Positions 8,808 to 16,900 of a stretch of 64,000 bases of DNA are shown in pieces. Origin of the DNA: Flavobacterium franklandianum. Lineage in GTDB: Bacteria > Bacteroidota > Bacteroidia > Flavobacteriales > Flavobacteriaceae. Within the stretch, counting starts at the first letter, position 1. Each line of letters begins with the position of its first letter. The translations under genes and the position numbers were made by a program. Below the pieces are notes generated by a model. The model was given only the letters and a program-made list of their open reading frames with translations, was not told where the DNA came from and made no database searches. Where the stretch lies: positions 62,001-126,000 of the forward strand of contig NZ_VJZR01000010.1 in the NCBI RefSeq assembly GCF_007097365.1, given 5' to 3'.

Positions 8808-9551
8808 TTATATTTTTTGAATGCGTTGCAATAACTTTTTTTTTAATTCAGCACTCAATGGAATTGCTTTTTTTGCAATGACCACATGACTCATAGCAAT
8901 TTCGTCTATGTGAGAAAGGTTGACAATAAAGGATCTATGAATGCGAAGCAAATTATTAGAAGTTAATTTTTCCTCTAAATCTTTTAAGGTAGTCACCAAC
9001 AAATGCTCCCTGTCTTTGCAATGTATTTTGCAATAATTCCGTTCTGCTTCTATGAATAAAATATCATTTATACAGACTTTAACCATTTTATTATGACTGC
9101 GAACAAAGATGCAATCACTGAGTACAAAAGGGACATCATTGTCGATAGGAATACTTTTTTCGGTTTCATTTTCATTCTGAATCCTGATAATGGTCAACTC
9201 TATGGCATGCTGTAAATCTAATTTCTTAAAAGGTTTGGAAATAAAAGCATAAGGATTAGTGTCTTTGGCTCTTTCAAAATGTGCTTCGTCTGAGTTAGCA
9301 GTCAAATAAATAATAGGAATTTTGAATTCTTTCTGAATTAAAAGAGCCAATTGAATGCCGTCGATATCACCTTTAAGGTTGATGTCTAACAAAAGAATAT
9401 CAGGAACATACAATCGGATGTGAGGTAAAACCTCTTCTGCCCGTGGTATAATCCCCGTTACTTCATAGCCCAAATGAGTGAGTTGCAAAGAAATATTAGC
9501 AGCAATTATCATTTCATCCTCTACTATCAAAATGGTATTATTTTTAGTCAT
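8808..9551 (-). CDS. LytTR-family response regulator
   Basis: A 247-residue protein. The receiver domain (about 6-125) has the acidic pair E11-D12, the phosphoacceptor D56 in LLLDINL, the switch T in YLTA, and K in ISKPF. A LytTR DNA-binding domain follows (about 145-245), recognisable from VKVCINDILFIEAERNYCKIH and LLRIHRSFIVNLSHI. It is the first gene of a two-gene operon with the HisKA_2 kinase. LytTR regulators bind pairs of short direct repeats upstream of targets; none could be assigned here. Confidence 0.92.
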   Translation of the reverse strand: MTKNNTILIVEDEMIIAANISLQLTHLGYEVTGIIPRAEEVLPHIRLYVPDILLLDINLKGDIDGIQLALLIQKEFKIPIIYLTANSDEAHFERAKDTNPYAFISKPFKKLDLQHAIELTIIRIQNENETEKSIPIDNDVPFVLSDCIFVRSHNKMVKVCINDILFIEAERNYCKIHCKDREHLLVTTLKDLEEKLTSNNLLRIHRSFIVNLSHIDEIAMSHVVIAKKAIPLSAELKKKLLQRIQKI

Positions 9552-9975
9552 ATAAGTTGGTTTAACTTAATAATTAAAAAAATAGAAGTAAGTGAACAGT
9601 AGATTACTAGGGACAGTATTCTTGAATTTTGTAAATATAATAAAAAAACTATTCAATTGTAAATAAGAAGATTAAATAGGATAATAATTTGTTTTTTAAA
9701 CAGTGTTCAATGCCGACTATTTTAATGAGTTTCATTGGTTTTTAAAAACTTAATAAATTGCGACCCAATTTTTATCAAAGACAAACTTTTTGTCTTGTTT
9801 TTAAACTAAGATGTCATTGTGACTGTCAACGACAATAACTATGATTTGAATTTACTGCTACAAACAACATTAAAAAATAAACCTTAATACTATAATTTTC
9901 TGAATTTCCAAATCCTCAAATTTTCTATTCACCAAATAAAATCATACTTTAGCATTCTGTAAATTTTATAGTAAA
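9552..9975. other. 424-bp intergenic region between divergent genes
   Basis: This AT-rich stretch separates the LytTR regulator (minus) from nadC (plus) and must hold both promoters. A near-match to the Bacteroidota -7 box (TACTTTAG) lies in the 30 bases before nadC, and weaker TA-rich candidates precede the regulator. I see no reading frame, RNA gene, hairpin terminator or repeat in it. Confidence 0.5.
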
Positions 9976-10833
9976 ATGATTAACGAAAAACAATTCAACA
10001 ACGAACTTCAACTCATCATTCAAAACGCCATTCGTGAAGATGTAGGCGATGGCGATCACAGTTCTTTGGCTTGTATTCCGGCATCGGCAACAGGAAAAGC
10101 ACAACTTATTGTCAAAGAAAACGGCATTATTGCTGGCGTAGCTTTCGCCAAAATGATTTTCGAATATGTCGATAGCAATCTCAAAGTAGAAACATTCATC
10201 ACCGATGGAACTCCTGTAAAAAAAGGCGATGTGGTTTTTCATGTTTCAGGAAGTTCACAGGCTATTCTCAAATCCGAAAGACTCGTACTCAATTCGATGC
10301 AAAGAATGAGCGCCATTGCCACAAAAACCAAAAGCTATGTCGATTTGCTTCAAGGAACCAAAACACAAATTCTGGATACACGTAAAACCACACCTGGATT
10401 CCGTGCATGCGAAAAATGGGCAGTAAAAATTGGCGGAGGTGAAAACCACCGTTTTGCATTGTATGATATGATTATGCTCAAGGACAACCACATCGATTTT
10501 GCGGGCGGAATTACCTTGGCAATCAACAAAACCAAAGCGTATCTCAAAGAAAATAATCTCGATCTAAAAATTATCGTCGAAGCCAGAGATTTAGGCGAAA
10601 TCAAGGAAATTCTCGAAAGCGAAGGCATTTATAGAATCTTAATCGACAATCTCGATTTTGAAGACACCAAAAAAGCGGTTGCCTTAATTGGTGATCAATG
10701 CCAAACAGAATCTTCTGGAAACATAAATGAAAATACGATTCGCAGTTATGCCGAGTGTGGCGTTGATTACATTTCGTCTGGAGCATTGACGCATTCAATT
10801 TACAATATGGATTTAAGTTTGAAAGCTTTTTAA
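9976..10833 (+). CDS. nadC: Nicotinate-nucleotide pyrophosphorylase (quinolinate phosphoribosyltransferase)
   Basis: A 285-residue enzyme of de novo NAD synthesis. It makes nicotinate mononucleotide from quinolinate and PRPP, with release of CO2. Family hallmarks are visible: an N-terminal open-face sandwich domain, then TRKTTPGFRACEKWAVKIGGG and HRFALYDMIMLKDNH in the barrel, IIVEARDLGE, and the C-terminal GVDYISSGALTHS. The length is normal for NadC. The ATG at 9976 starts MINEKQFNNELQ, as expected. No nadA or nadB is nearby, so it is a lone gene; a 7-bp repeat array begins 7 bases after its stop. Confidence 0.95.
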   Translation: MINEKQFNNELQLIIQNAIREDVGDGDHSSLACIPASATGKAQLIVKENGIIAGVAFAKMIFEYVDSNLKVETFITDGTPVKKGDVVFHVSGSSQAILKSERLVLNSMQRMSAIATKTKSYVDLLQGTKTQILDTRKTTPGFRACEKWAVKIGGGENHRFALYDMIMLKDNHIDFAGGITLAINKTKAYLKENNLDLKIIVEARDLGEIKEILESEGIYRILIDNLDFEDTKKAVALIGDQCQTESSGNINENTIRSYAECGVDYISSGALTHSIYNMDLSLKAF

Positions 10834-10840
10834 TTAAGAT

Positions 10841-10896
10841 AGCAGAAGGCAGATTGCAGATGGCAGGTAGCAGATAGCAGAAGGCAGTTTGCAGGT
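10841..10896 (+). repeat. Array of eight degenerate 7-bp repeats (NGCAGAT orientation)
   Basis: Eight consecutive heptamers follow nadC: AGCAGAA, GGCAGAT, TGCAGAT, GGCAGGT, AGCAGAT, AGCAGAA, GGCAGTT, TGCAGGT. The phase is kept exactly throughout. The same motif in the opposite orientation follows the next gene (11308-11356), so the pair brackets the four-helix-bundle gene as an inverted repeat. Confidence 0.85.
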
Positions 10897-10941
10897 AGTT
10901 GTATTTCAAAAGAGTAGATGTGTGAATTTAAATTAATACTT

Positions 10942-11301
10942 ATGAGATTTCAGGATTTATTAGCTTACAAGAAATCATTTGAATTGGCAATGGATATTTT
11001 TTCTATTTCAATAAATTTTCCTGCTGAAGAGAAATATTCGTTGACGGATCAAATCAGGCGTTCTTCTAGAAGTGTCTCTGCAAATATTGCAGAAGCAACT
11101 AGGAAAAGAAAATATGAGAAACATTTTGTTTCTAAATTAACGGATAGTGATGCTGAAAATGCTGAAACTCAGGTGTGGCTTGAATATTCACATGCTTGCA
11201 ATTATATTGATACTATTAAGTTTGAAAATTTAACTTCAAAAAGTCTTGAAGTCGGAAAGCTATTAAACTATATGATGAATAATCCAGATAAATTTTTATG
11301 A
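10942..11301 (+). CDS. Four-helix-bundle protein (23S rRNA intervening-sequence / S23 family)
   Basis: The start chosen is the ATG at 10942 (MRFQDLLAYKKSFELA), because family members begin at this point; an upstream ATG at 10918 would add eight atypical residues. The 119-residue product has the hallmarks of the S23/IVS four-helix-bundle family: LLAYKKS in helix 1, YSLTDQIRRSSRSVSANIAEA in helix 2, then a helix with AENAETQVWLEYSHACNYI. Relatives are encoded inside 23S rRNA intervening sequences, and the Avd proteins of diversity-generating retroelements share the fold. The molecular role is not established. Inverted arrays of 7-bp repeats on both sides suggest the gene travels or is maintained as a unit. 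Confidence 0.85.
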   Translation: MRFQDLLAYKKSFELAMDIFSISINFPAEEKYSLTDQIRRSSRSVSANIAEATRKRKYEKHFVSKLTDSDAENAETQVWLEYSHACNYIDTIKFENLTSKSLEVGKLLNYMMNNPDKFL

Positions 11302-11307
11302 ATATTT

Positions 11308-11356
11308 CAATCTCAAACCTGCAACCTGAAATCTGCAACCTGAAATCTGCTATCTG
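11308..11356 (-). repeat. Array of seven degenerate 7-bp repeats (AAATCTG orientation)
   Basis: Seven heptamers in phase: CAATCTC, AAACCTG, CAACCTG, AAATCTG, CAACCTG, AAATCTG, CTATCTG. The unit is the reverse complement of the unit at 10841-10896. The array stops six bases before the ATG of the YihY-family gene at 11363, so it probably lies in that gene's leader. Confidence 0.85.
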
Positions 11357-11362
11357 AAAATT

Positions 11363-12310
11363 ATGAGTAAAGAAATAGAAGAAAGGATTGAAAAAATTCC
11401 TATACTACGCAATGTGGTTCGTCCGTTAAAAAAGATAAAAATGCCCAAATTGGGAGGCTTGTCTTTCTACGATTTATTAGAATTGTACGGTCTCGGAATT
11501 GCCGAAAGTGCCTTTTCATATCACGCCAGCGCGATTGCATTTAGCTTTTTTATGGCCTTGTTTCCTTTTGCATTATTTATCTTGAATCTTATTCCTTTCA
11601 TTCCAATCGAAGGATTTCAGGCCGATTTTTTGGAGTTTGTTAAGGATGGAGTCCCTCCCAATACATATGATGCCATTTATAAAATCATTAGTGATATTCT
11701 GAATAATAGTCATTCTGGATTACTTTCTTCGGGTTTTATATTGTCTATTTTCTTGATGGCAAACGGGTTGAACGGTATTTTGGGCGGTTTTGAATCCTCG
11801 AAGCACGTCCTCATCAAAAGAGGTTTTTTGCACCAATATTTGGTTGCTTTGGGAATGTCTTTAGTTTTGTCGTTATTGTTGTTGTTGACAGTTACAATAA
11901 TTATCGTTTTTGAAGTTTTTATTCAAATGACAATGATTCAGGATGTGTTTAGCGATAAGATTCCTTTAATCATTTTAGGAAGATATGTCTTTGTAATTTT
12001 AATGATTTTGGTTACCATATCCATACTTTTCAAGTTTGGAACGACGCACACTAAAAATAGCGCTTTTATTTCAATAGGTTCTGTATTTACTACTATTTTG
12101 GTAATTTTAGATTCTTATGCTTTTGGGATTTGGGTATTGCGATTTTCTAAATACAACGAATTGTATGGTTCCATCGGGACGTTGTTGATAATGATGTTTT
12201 ATATTTGGATAAACTGCGCCATTTTACTTTTAGGTTTCGAATTGAATGAGTCTATAAACAAATTGAAGCAGAAAAAAGGCGTTAAAATTAATGCCGAAGG
12301 AACGAATTAA
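11363..12310 (+). CDS. YihY/virulence factor BrkB family membrane protein
   Basis: A 315-residue inner-membrane protein. After a charged 45-residue cytoplasmic lead come six hydrophobic helices. The family signature is near the first helix: ESAFSYHASAIAFSFFMALFPF, followed by the short hydrophilic segment with PPNTYDAIYKII and later FGTTHTKNSAF. The C-terminus is Lys-rich. The family was once called ribonuclease BN, a label now considered wrong; its true function is unclear. It lies directly after the 7-bp repeat array and 31 bases before priA. Confidence 0.9.
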   Translation: MSKEIEERIEKIPILRNVVRPLKKIKMPKLGGLSFYDLLELYGLGIAESAFSYHASAIAFSFFMALFPFALFILNLIPFIPIEGFQADFLEFVKDGVPPNTYDAIYKIISDILNNSHSGLLSSGFILSIFLMANGLNGILGGFESSKHVLIKRGFLHQYLVALGMSLVLSLLLLLTVTIIIVFEVFIQMTMIQDVFSDKIPLIILGRYVFVILMILVTISILFKFGTTHTKNSAFISIGSVFTTILVILDSYAFGIWVLRFSKYNELYGSIGTLLIMMFYIWINCAILLLGFELNESINKLKQKKGVKINAEGTN

Positions 12311-12341
12311 TAGTATTGAAAATTGAAATCCCATATTGATA

Positions 12342-14792
12342 ATGCATTTTGTAGAAATAATTTTGCCACTTTCCCTCGCCAAAACGTTCACTTACAGCGT
12401 TTCTGAATCCGAGTACAATTACATTCAAAAGGGAATGCGGGTAGCAGTGCCTTTCGGCAAAAGTAAGATCTACACGGCATTGGTTATCGAGATTCACGAA
12501 AACAAACCTACATTATACGATGCCAAGGAAATTCACCAAATTCTTGATGAAAAACCCATAGTCAACGAAATTCAAATCGCCCATTGGCAATGGATTGCTT
12601 CCTATTATATGTGTGCCATTGGGGATGTGTATCGAGGTGCAATGCCATCGGCACTTTTGCTGGAAAGCGAAACGATTATTTCTCAAAAACAAGACGGTTT
12701 TGTGAACGAAAGCTTGCTGTCAGATGACGAATTTTTGGTTTATCAAGCCTTGCAGCAACAAAGTTCCTTGAAGGTTCAGGATATTATGAGCATTTTGAAT
12801 AAGAAGAATGTTTTTCCTGTTATTCAAAAATTGATAGACAAAAACATTCTCGTTCTTCAAGAAGAAATGCTAGATACTTATACGCCAAAACTTATTCGAT
12901 ACGTAAAATTACATTCCAAATACGAAACGAATGAAGGCTTGGGAGAATTATTAGAAGTGCTTAAAAATGCCAACAAACAAAAGGAAATTGTCTTGACTTA
13001 TTTTCAATTGAGTGCTTCTGAAAAAAAGCCAATTACCGTAAAAAAGTTAATTGAATCGGCAAAATCCACTTCGACAATTGTTAAAGCATTAATCGATAAA
13101 GAAATTTTTTCAGCATATTACATTCAAGTAGATCGTGTTAATTTCTCAGGAAAAACGAAGGAAGAACAACTGCAATTAAGCGAAGCGCAGCAAACGGCTT
13201 TCGAAGAAATTAAGCAAAGTTTTGTCCAAAAAGAAGTTTGTCTTTTGCACGGAGTAACGTCCAGCGGAAAAACCGAAATCTACATCAAACTCATCGAAGA
13301 ATATATTAAGGAAGAAAAACAAATCCTGTATTTATTGCCCGAAATTGCTCTAACAACCCAATTAGTGGGAAGGTTGCGCGATTATTTTGGGAATAAGGTA
13401 GCCGTTTTTCATTCGAAATACAGCAATAACGAAAGGGTAGAAGTGTGGCAACAAGTTTTGGAAAAGTCACCGAAAGCCCAAATTGTAATAGGAGCAAGGT
13501 CGGCTTTGTTTTTGCCATTTTCAAATTTGGGATTTGTAATTGTCGATGAAGAACACGAGCAAACTTTCAAACAAGTCGATCCATCGCCACGTTATCACGC
13601 CCGAGATGCTTCAATAGTTTTGGCAAATAGTCATAAAGCAAAAGTTTTATTAGGTTCGGCTACGCCAAGTATTGAAACGTATTTTAATGCGCAATCTGGA
13701 AAATATGGTTTGGTCGAGATTTCTAAAAGATATGGTAATGTCAAAATGCCCGAAATCGAATTGGTGGACTTAAAAGACAAATACTTTCGCAAGAAAATGT
13801 CGGGGCATTTTAGTGATACATTAATAGAAGAAATCACAAATGCGTTATCCTTAGGCGAACAAGTTATTTTGTTTCAAAACCGCAGAGGTTATTCGCCAAT
13901 TATCGAATGTTTGACTTGTGGTCACGTCCCGCAATGTCCGCAATGCGATGTGAGTTTGACCTATCACAAACATAAAAACCAGTTGCGTTGTCATTATTGC
14001 GGGTATTCAATGGCAAAACCAACGAATTGTCACGCTTGTACCAGTGTTCATCTCACCACCAAAGGTTTTGGAACAGAGCAAATTCAGCAGGAATTGGTCG
14101 AATTATTTCCAAACACTAAAATTGGTCGTATGGATCAAGATACGACTCGAGGAAAATTTGGTTTCGAAAAAATCATTGATAGTTTCAAAAATCGTGAAAT
14201 TGAAATTCTTGTTGGAACCCAAATGCTAGCCAAAGGTTTAGATTTTGATAACGTAAGTTTGGTAGGGATTATGAATGCCGACAATATGTTGTATCATCCT
14301 GATTTTAGGGCTTTCGAAAGAAGTTTTCAAATGATGACACAGGTTTCTGGTCGTTCCGGACGTTCAGAAAAACAAGGAAAAGTGATTATTCAAACCTATA
14401 ATCCAGATCACAACACCATTCAGCAAGTAGTTCACAATAATTATATAGGTATGTATAAGGAACAATTGTATGAAAGGCAAATTTATAAATATCCTCCTTA
14501 TTTCAAACTGATAAAGTTAACTTTGAAGCACCGGGATTTCGACAAACTCAAAGAAGGTTCGATGTGGTTGTATCAAGTGATGCAGCAAAACTTCACTATT
14601 CCAGTTCTTGGTCCTGAAGAGCCGCCTATTTCTAGAATTCGGAACGAATACATTAGAACCATAATGATAAAAATTCCGACAAACCAGTCCTTACAAGGCA
14701 CAAAAAAAACTATTCAGAAAATACTGAATAGTTTTGATGTTGTTTCACAATACAGAGCAATAAAAGTGTCTGTAAATGTCGATTTTTATTAG
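12342..14792 (+). CDS. priA: Primosomal replication restart helicase PriA
   Basis: An 816-residue 3'-5' DNA helicase that reloads the replisome at stalled forks. The ATG at 12342 (MHFVEIILPLSLAKTFTYSV) gives the family N-terminus; the TTG two codons upstream is rejected. Visible features are the 3'BD DNA-binding domain (1-105), a winged-helix region, Walker A GVTSSGKTE (residues 304-312), the DEEH box at 402-405, GSATPS, the cysteine-rich zinc region (CLTCGHVPQCPQC and CHYCGY, about 523-560) and GRSGRS of the second RecA lobe. It is full length. Its last four bases overlap the end of the convergent LytTR gene. Confidence 0.97.
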   Translation: MHFVEIILPLSLAKTFTYSVSESEYNYIQKGMRVAVPFGKSKIYTALVIEIHENKPTLYDAKEIHQILDEKPIVNEIQIAHWQWIASYYMCAIGDVYRGAMPSALLLESETIISQKQDGFVNESLLSDDEFLVYQALQQQSSLKVQDIMSILNKKNVFPVIQKLIDKNILVLQEEMLDTYTPKLIRYVKLHSKYETNEGLGELLEVLKNANKQKEIVLTYFQLSASEKKPITVKKLIESAKSTSTIVKALIDKEIFSAYYIQVDRVNFSGKTKEEQLQLSEAQQTAFEEIKQSFVQKEVCLLHGVTSSGKTEIYIKLIEEYIKEEKQILYLLPEIALTTQLVGRLRDYFGNKVAVFHSKYSNNERVEVWQQVLEKSPKAQIVIGARSALFLPFSNLGFVIVDEEHEQTFKQVDPSPRYHARDASIVLANSHKAKVLLGSATPSIETYFNAQSGKYGLVEISKRYGNVKMPEIELVDLKDKYFRKKMSGHFSDTLIEEITNALSLGEQVILFQNRRGYSPIIECLTCGHVPQCPQCDVSLTYHKHKNQLRCHYCGYSMAKPTNCHACTSVHLTTKGFGTEQIQQELVELFPNTKIGRMDQDTTRGKFGFEKIIDSFKNREIEILVGTQMLAKGLDFDNVSLVGIMNADNMLYHPDFRAFERSFQMMTQVSGRSGRSEKQGKVIIQTYNPDHNTIQQVVHNNYIGMYKEQLYERQIYKYPPYFKLIKLTLKHRDFDKLKEGSMWLYQVMQQNFTIPVLGPEEPPISRIRNEYIRTIMIKIPTNQSLQGTKKTIQKILNSFDVVSQYRAIKVSVNVDFY

Positions 14793-15484
14793 TTGACTGC
14801 CAAAGCTCTCACTAAATCTTCTTTTTTATGCCTGCTCAAAGGAATTTTTGTGACTCCAATTTCGGCAAATCTGCTGTTGAAGCGTTCTACTTTATCAATA
14901 TTAATAATGTATGATTTGTGCACTCTAACGAATTTGTCTTTCGATAAATCTTTTTCAAAAGATTTCATAGTCGAAAGAACCAAATTGCTATCGTCTTCGG
15001 TAACCACTTTTACATAATCACCAAAAGCTTCAATCCATTTAATTTTTGAAGTAAAGATTTTTAGTTTTTTTAGATTACTTTTAATGAAAATGTGCTCGCC
15101 ATCTTCCTCGTGAGTTTCTGATTTTAGCAAATGCAAATCCATTGCTCTTTTTACAGATGCATTGAATCGATCTACAGCAATAGGTTTTTGCAGATAATCA
15201 GTTGCATCATAATCAAATGCTTTCATAGCATATTCTGCCTTCGAAGTGATAAAAATAATTTGGGGTTTTGTTTTTAAACCATCCAAAAAATCGAAACCAC
15301 TAATTACTGGCATCTCAATGTCCAAAAAGATCAAGTCCACATTGTGTATGGTCATGCATCCTTTTGCTTCAATTGCGTTAGAAAAATCTCCAATTAAATG
15401 TAGATTGGGATGATTATTTACTAACTTTGTGATAATCATTCTTTGAATGGAACTATCATCTACAACGACACAATTTAGTTTCAT
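14789..15484 (-). CDS. LytTR-family response regulator
   Basis: A 231-residue protein with receiver domain (about 3-120: DD pair at 9-10, phosphoacceptor Asp in IFLDIEMP, conserved Lys in LQKPI) and a LytTR DNA-binding domain (about 130-228: KIKWIEAFGDYVKVV, FVRVHKSYIINIDKV). The gene stands alone and has no kinase beside it, so its partner must be encoded elsewhere. It runs convergently into priA and overlaps its stop by four bases, and no hairpin terminator separates the two. Confidence 0.92.
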   Translation of the reverse strand: MKLNCVVVDDSSIQRMIITKLVNNHPNLHLIGDFSNAIEAKGCMTIHNVDLIFLDIEMPVISGFDFLDGLKTKPQIIFITSKAEYAMKAFDYDATDYLQKPIAVDRFNASVKRAMDLHLLKSETHEEDGEHIFIKSNLKKLKIFTSKIKWIEAFGDYVKVVTEDDSNLVLSTMKSFEKDLSKDKFVRVHKSYIINIDKVERFNSRFAEIGVTKIPLSRHKKEDLVRALAVN

Positions 15485-15591
15485 AATTGATATTATTTAA
15501 GATTCGGGATAGTAAAAGTAATACACTTATTTCGTTAAACCTAATTTTTATCGGCTTTTTTTACCTTATAACGATTAAAGCTTAATTTGGT

Positions 15592-15621
15592 TTGTATATT
15601 AAAAAAAAATGATTACTTTCG
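15592..15621 (+). promoter_or_regulatory. Predicted promoter of the rpsF operon
   Basis: TTG at 15592-15594, 19-bp spacer, then TACTTTCG at 15614-15621, one mismatch from the Bacteroidota -7 box TAnnTTTG. It ends 28 bases before the rpsF ATG. Confidence 0.6.
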
Positions 15622-15649
15622 CGCCAAAATTAATTTTAAATAAAAATTT

Positions 15650-15991
15650 ATGAATCATTATGAAACTGTTTTCATTTTAAATCCCGTTTTATCTGAAGTT
15701 CAGGTAAAGGAAACAGTAAGCAAATTTGAAGATTTTCTTACTAGTCGTGGAGCTGAAATGGTATCGAAAGAGGATTGGGGTCTGAAAAAAATGGCTTACG
15801 AAATCCAAAACAAAAAAAGTGGCTTCTACCACTTATTTGAATTCAAAGTTGCAGGAGAAGTCCTAATTGCTTTTGAAACCGAATTTAGACGCGACGAAAG
15901 AGTTATGCGTTTCTTAACTGTAAGTCTAGACAAACATGCTATTTCTTGGGCTGAAAGAAGAAGAGCAAAACTTAAATCTACAAAAGCTTAA
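15650..15991 (+). CDS. rpsF: 30S ribosomal protein S6
   Basis: A 113-residue protein, the normal length for bS6. It begins [16 protein letters not shown], has the [24 protein letters not shown] core strand-helix pattern and [17 protein letters not shown] near the end. It binds the central domain of 16S rRNA with S18, whose gene follows after 5 bases. It is the first gene of a conserved rpsF-rpsR-rplI operon, read from the promoter at 15592-15621. Confidence 0.97.
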   Translation: MNHYETVFILNPVLSEVQVKETVSKFEDFLTSRGAEMVSKEDWGLKKMAYEIQNKKSGFYHLFEFKVAGEVLIAFETEFRRDERVMRFLTVSLDKHAISWAERRRAKLKSTKA

Positions 15992-15996
15992 TTATT

Positions 15997-16293
15997 ATGG
16001 CAACATTACAACAATCTGCTTCAGGAAAAAAAGACGGTGATATCAGATATCTTACGCCTTTGAACATAGAAACTAACAAAACTAAAAAGTATTGTCGTTT
16101 CAAAAAATCAGGTATCAAATATATTGATTATAAAGATGCTGATTTCTTATTGAAATTCGTTAATGAACAAGGAAAAATTCTTCCTCGTCGTTTAACTGGT
16201 ACTTCATTGAAATACCAAAGAAAAGTGTCTGTAGCTGTAAAAAGAGCACGTCACTTAGCATTAATGCCATATGTGGCCGATTTGCTAAAATAA
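15997..16293 (+). CDS. rpsR: 30S ribosomal protein S18
   Basis: A 98-residue bS18 with the conserved [36 protein letters not shown] and [11 protein letters not shown] segments. Only a single Cys remains in the N-terminal region that binds zinc in some bacteria, as in other Bacteroidota. It follows rpsF after 5 bases, and the S6-S18 heterodimer joins the small-subunit platform. Confidence 0.97.
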   Translation: MATLQQSASGKKDGDIRYLTPLNIETNKTKKYCRFKKSGIKYIDYKDADFLLKFVNEQGKILPRRLTGTSLKYQRKVSVAVKRARHLALMPYVADLLK

Positions 16294-16362
16294 TATTAAA
16301 AAACTCAGTTGTTGGTTTTCGATAAACCGAAACCTAACTTCTAATAACAAAAGGACAACAAC

Positions 16363-16803
16363 ATGGAAATTATATTAAAAAAAGACGTTCAAAATTTAGG
16401 TTTTAAAGATGATGTGGTAAATGTAAAAAATGGTTACGGTCGTAACTTTTTGATCCCACAAGGTCACGGACAATTGGCAACTCCTTCTGCAAAGAAAGTA
16501 TTAGCTGAAAACCTAAAACAAAGAGCGCACAAAGAAGCTAAAGTGGTTGCAGATGCAAGAGCATTGGCTGATACTTTGAAAGCTATCGAAATTAAAATTT
16601 TTGCAAAAGCAGGTGGAGAAAAACTTTTTGGATCTATCACTAACATCGATATTGCTGAAGCTTTGGAAAAAGCAGGTCAATCAATCGAAAGAAAATTTAT
16701 CACTAGTGGTATCGTTAAACGTACAGGTAAATATGCTGCAAGCATCAGATTACACAGAGATGTAGTAGTTGAATTACCTTATGAAATCATTGCAGAAAAA
16801 TAA
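16363..16803 (+). CDS. rplI: 50S ribosomal protein L9
   Basis: A 146-residue bL9 with the N-terminal rRNA-binding domain (MEIILKKDVQNLGFKDDVVNVKNGYGRNFLIP), the long connecting helix (about 45-75) and the C-terminal domain (GGEKLFGSITNIDIAEAL, LHRDVVVELPYEI). It is the last gene of the rpsF operon, 69 bases after rpsR, and is followed by a hairpin terminator at 16836-16863. Confidence 0.97.
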   Translation: MEIILKKDVQNLGFKDDVVNVKNGYGRNFLIPQGHGQLATPSAKKVLAENLKQRAHKEAKVVADARALADTLKAIEIKIFAKAGGEKLFGSITNIDIAEALEKAGQSIERKFITSGIVKRTGKYAASIRLHRDVVVELPYEIIAEK

Positions 16804-16835
16804 CATTTTGTTAACTCTTTGTTAATAAAATATCA

Positions 16836-16863
16836 AAAATCACTCATTGAGTGATTTTTTTTT
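16836..16863 (+). terminator. Rho-independent terminator after rplI
   Basis: AAAATCACTC and GAGTGATTTT form a stem around a 3-base loop and run into a T tract. It closes the ribosomal protein operon. Confidence 0.85.
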
Positions 16864-16874
16864 GGCTAATTTTG
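16847..16874 (+). promoter_or_regulatory. Possible promoter of the Oar-like receptor gene
   Basis: TAATTTTG at 16867-16874 is a full match to the -7 box, with a TTG at 16847-16849 (17-bp spacer, shorter than usual). The -33 triplet lies in the loop of the rplI terminator. Confidence 0.4.
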
Positions 16875-16900
16875 TAATTAACTAACTAAAATCTAAAAAT

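Noticed and set aside
10918-10941. ATG eight codons upstream of the four-helix-bundle start
   Set aside because: The added residues (MCEFKLIL) are not typical of the family, which starts at MRFQDLLAYKKS or similar.
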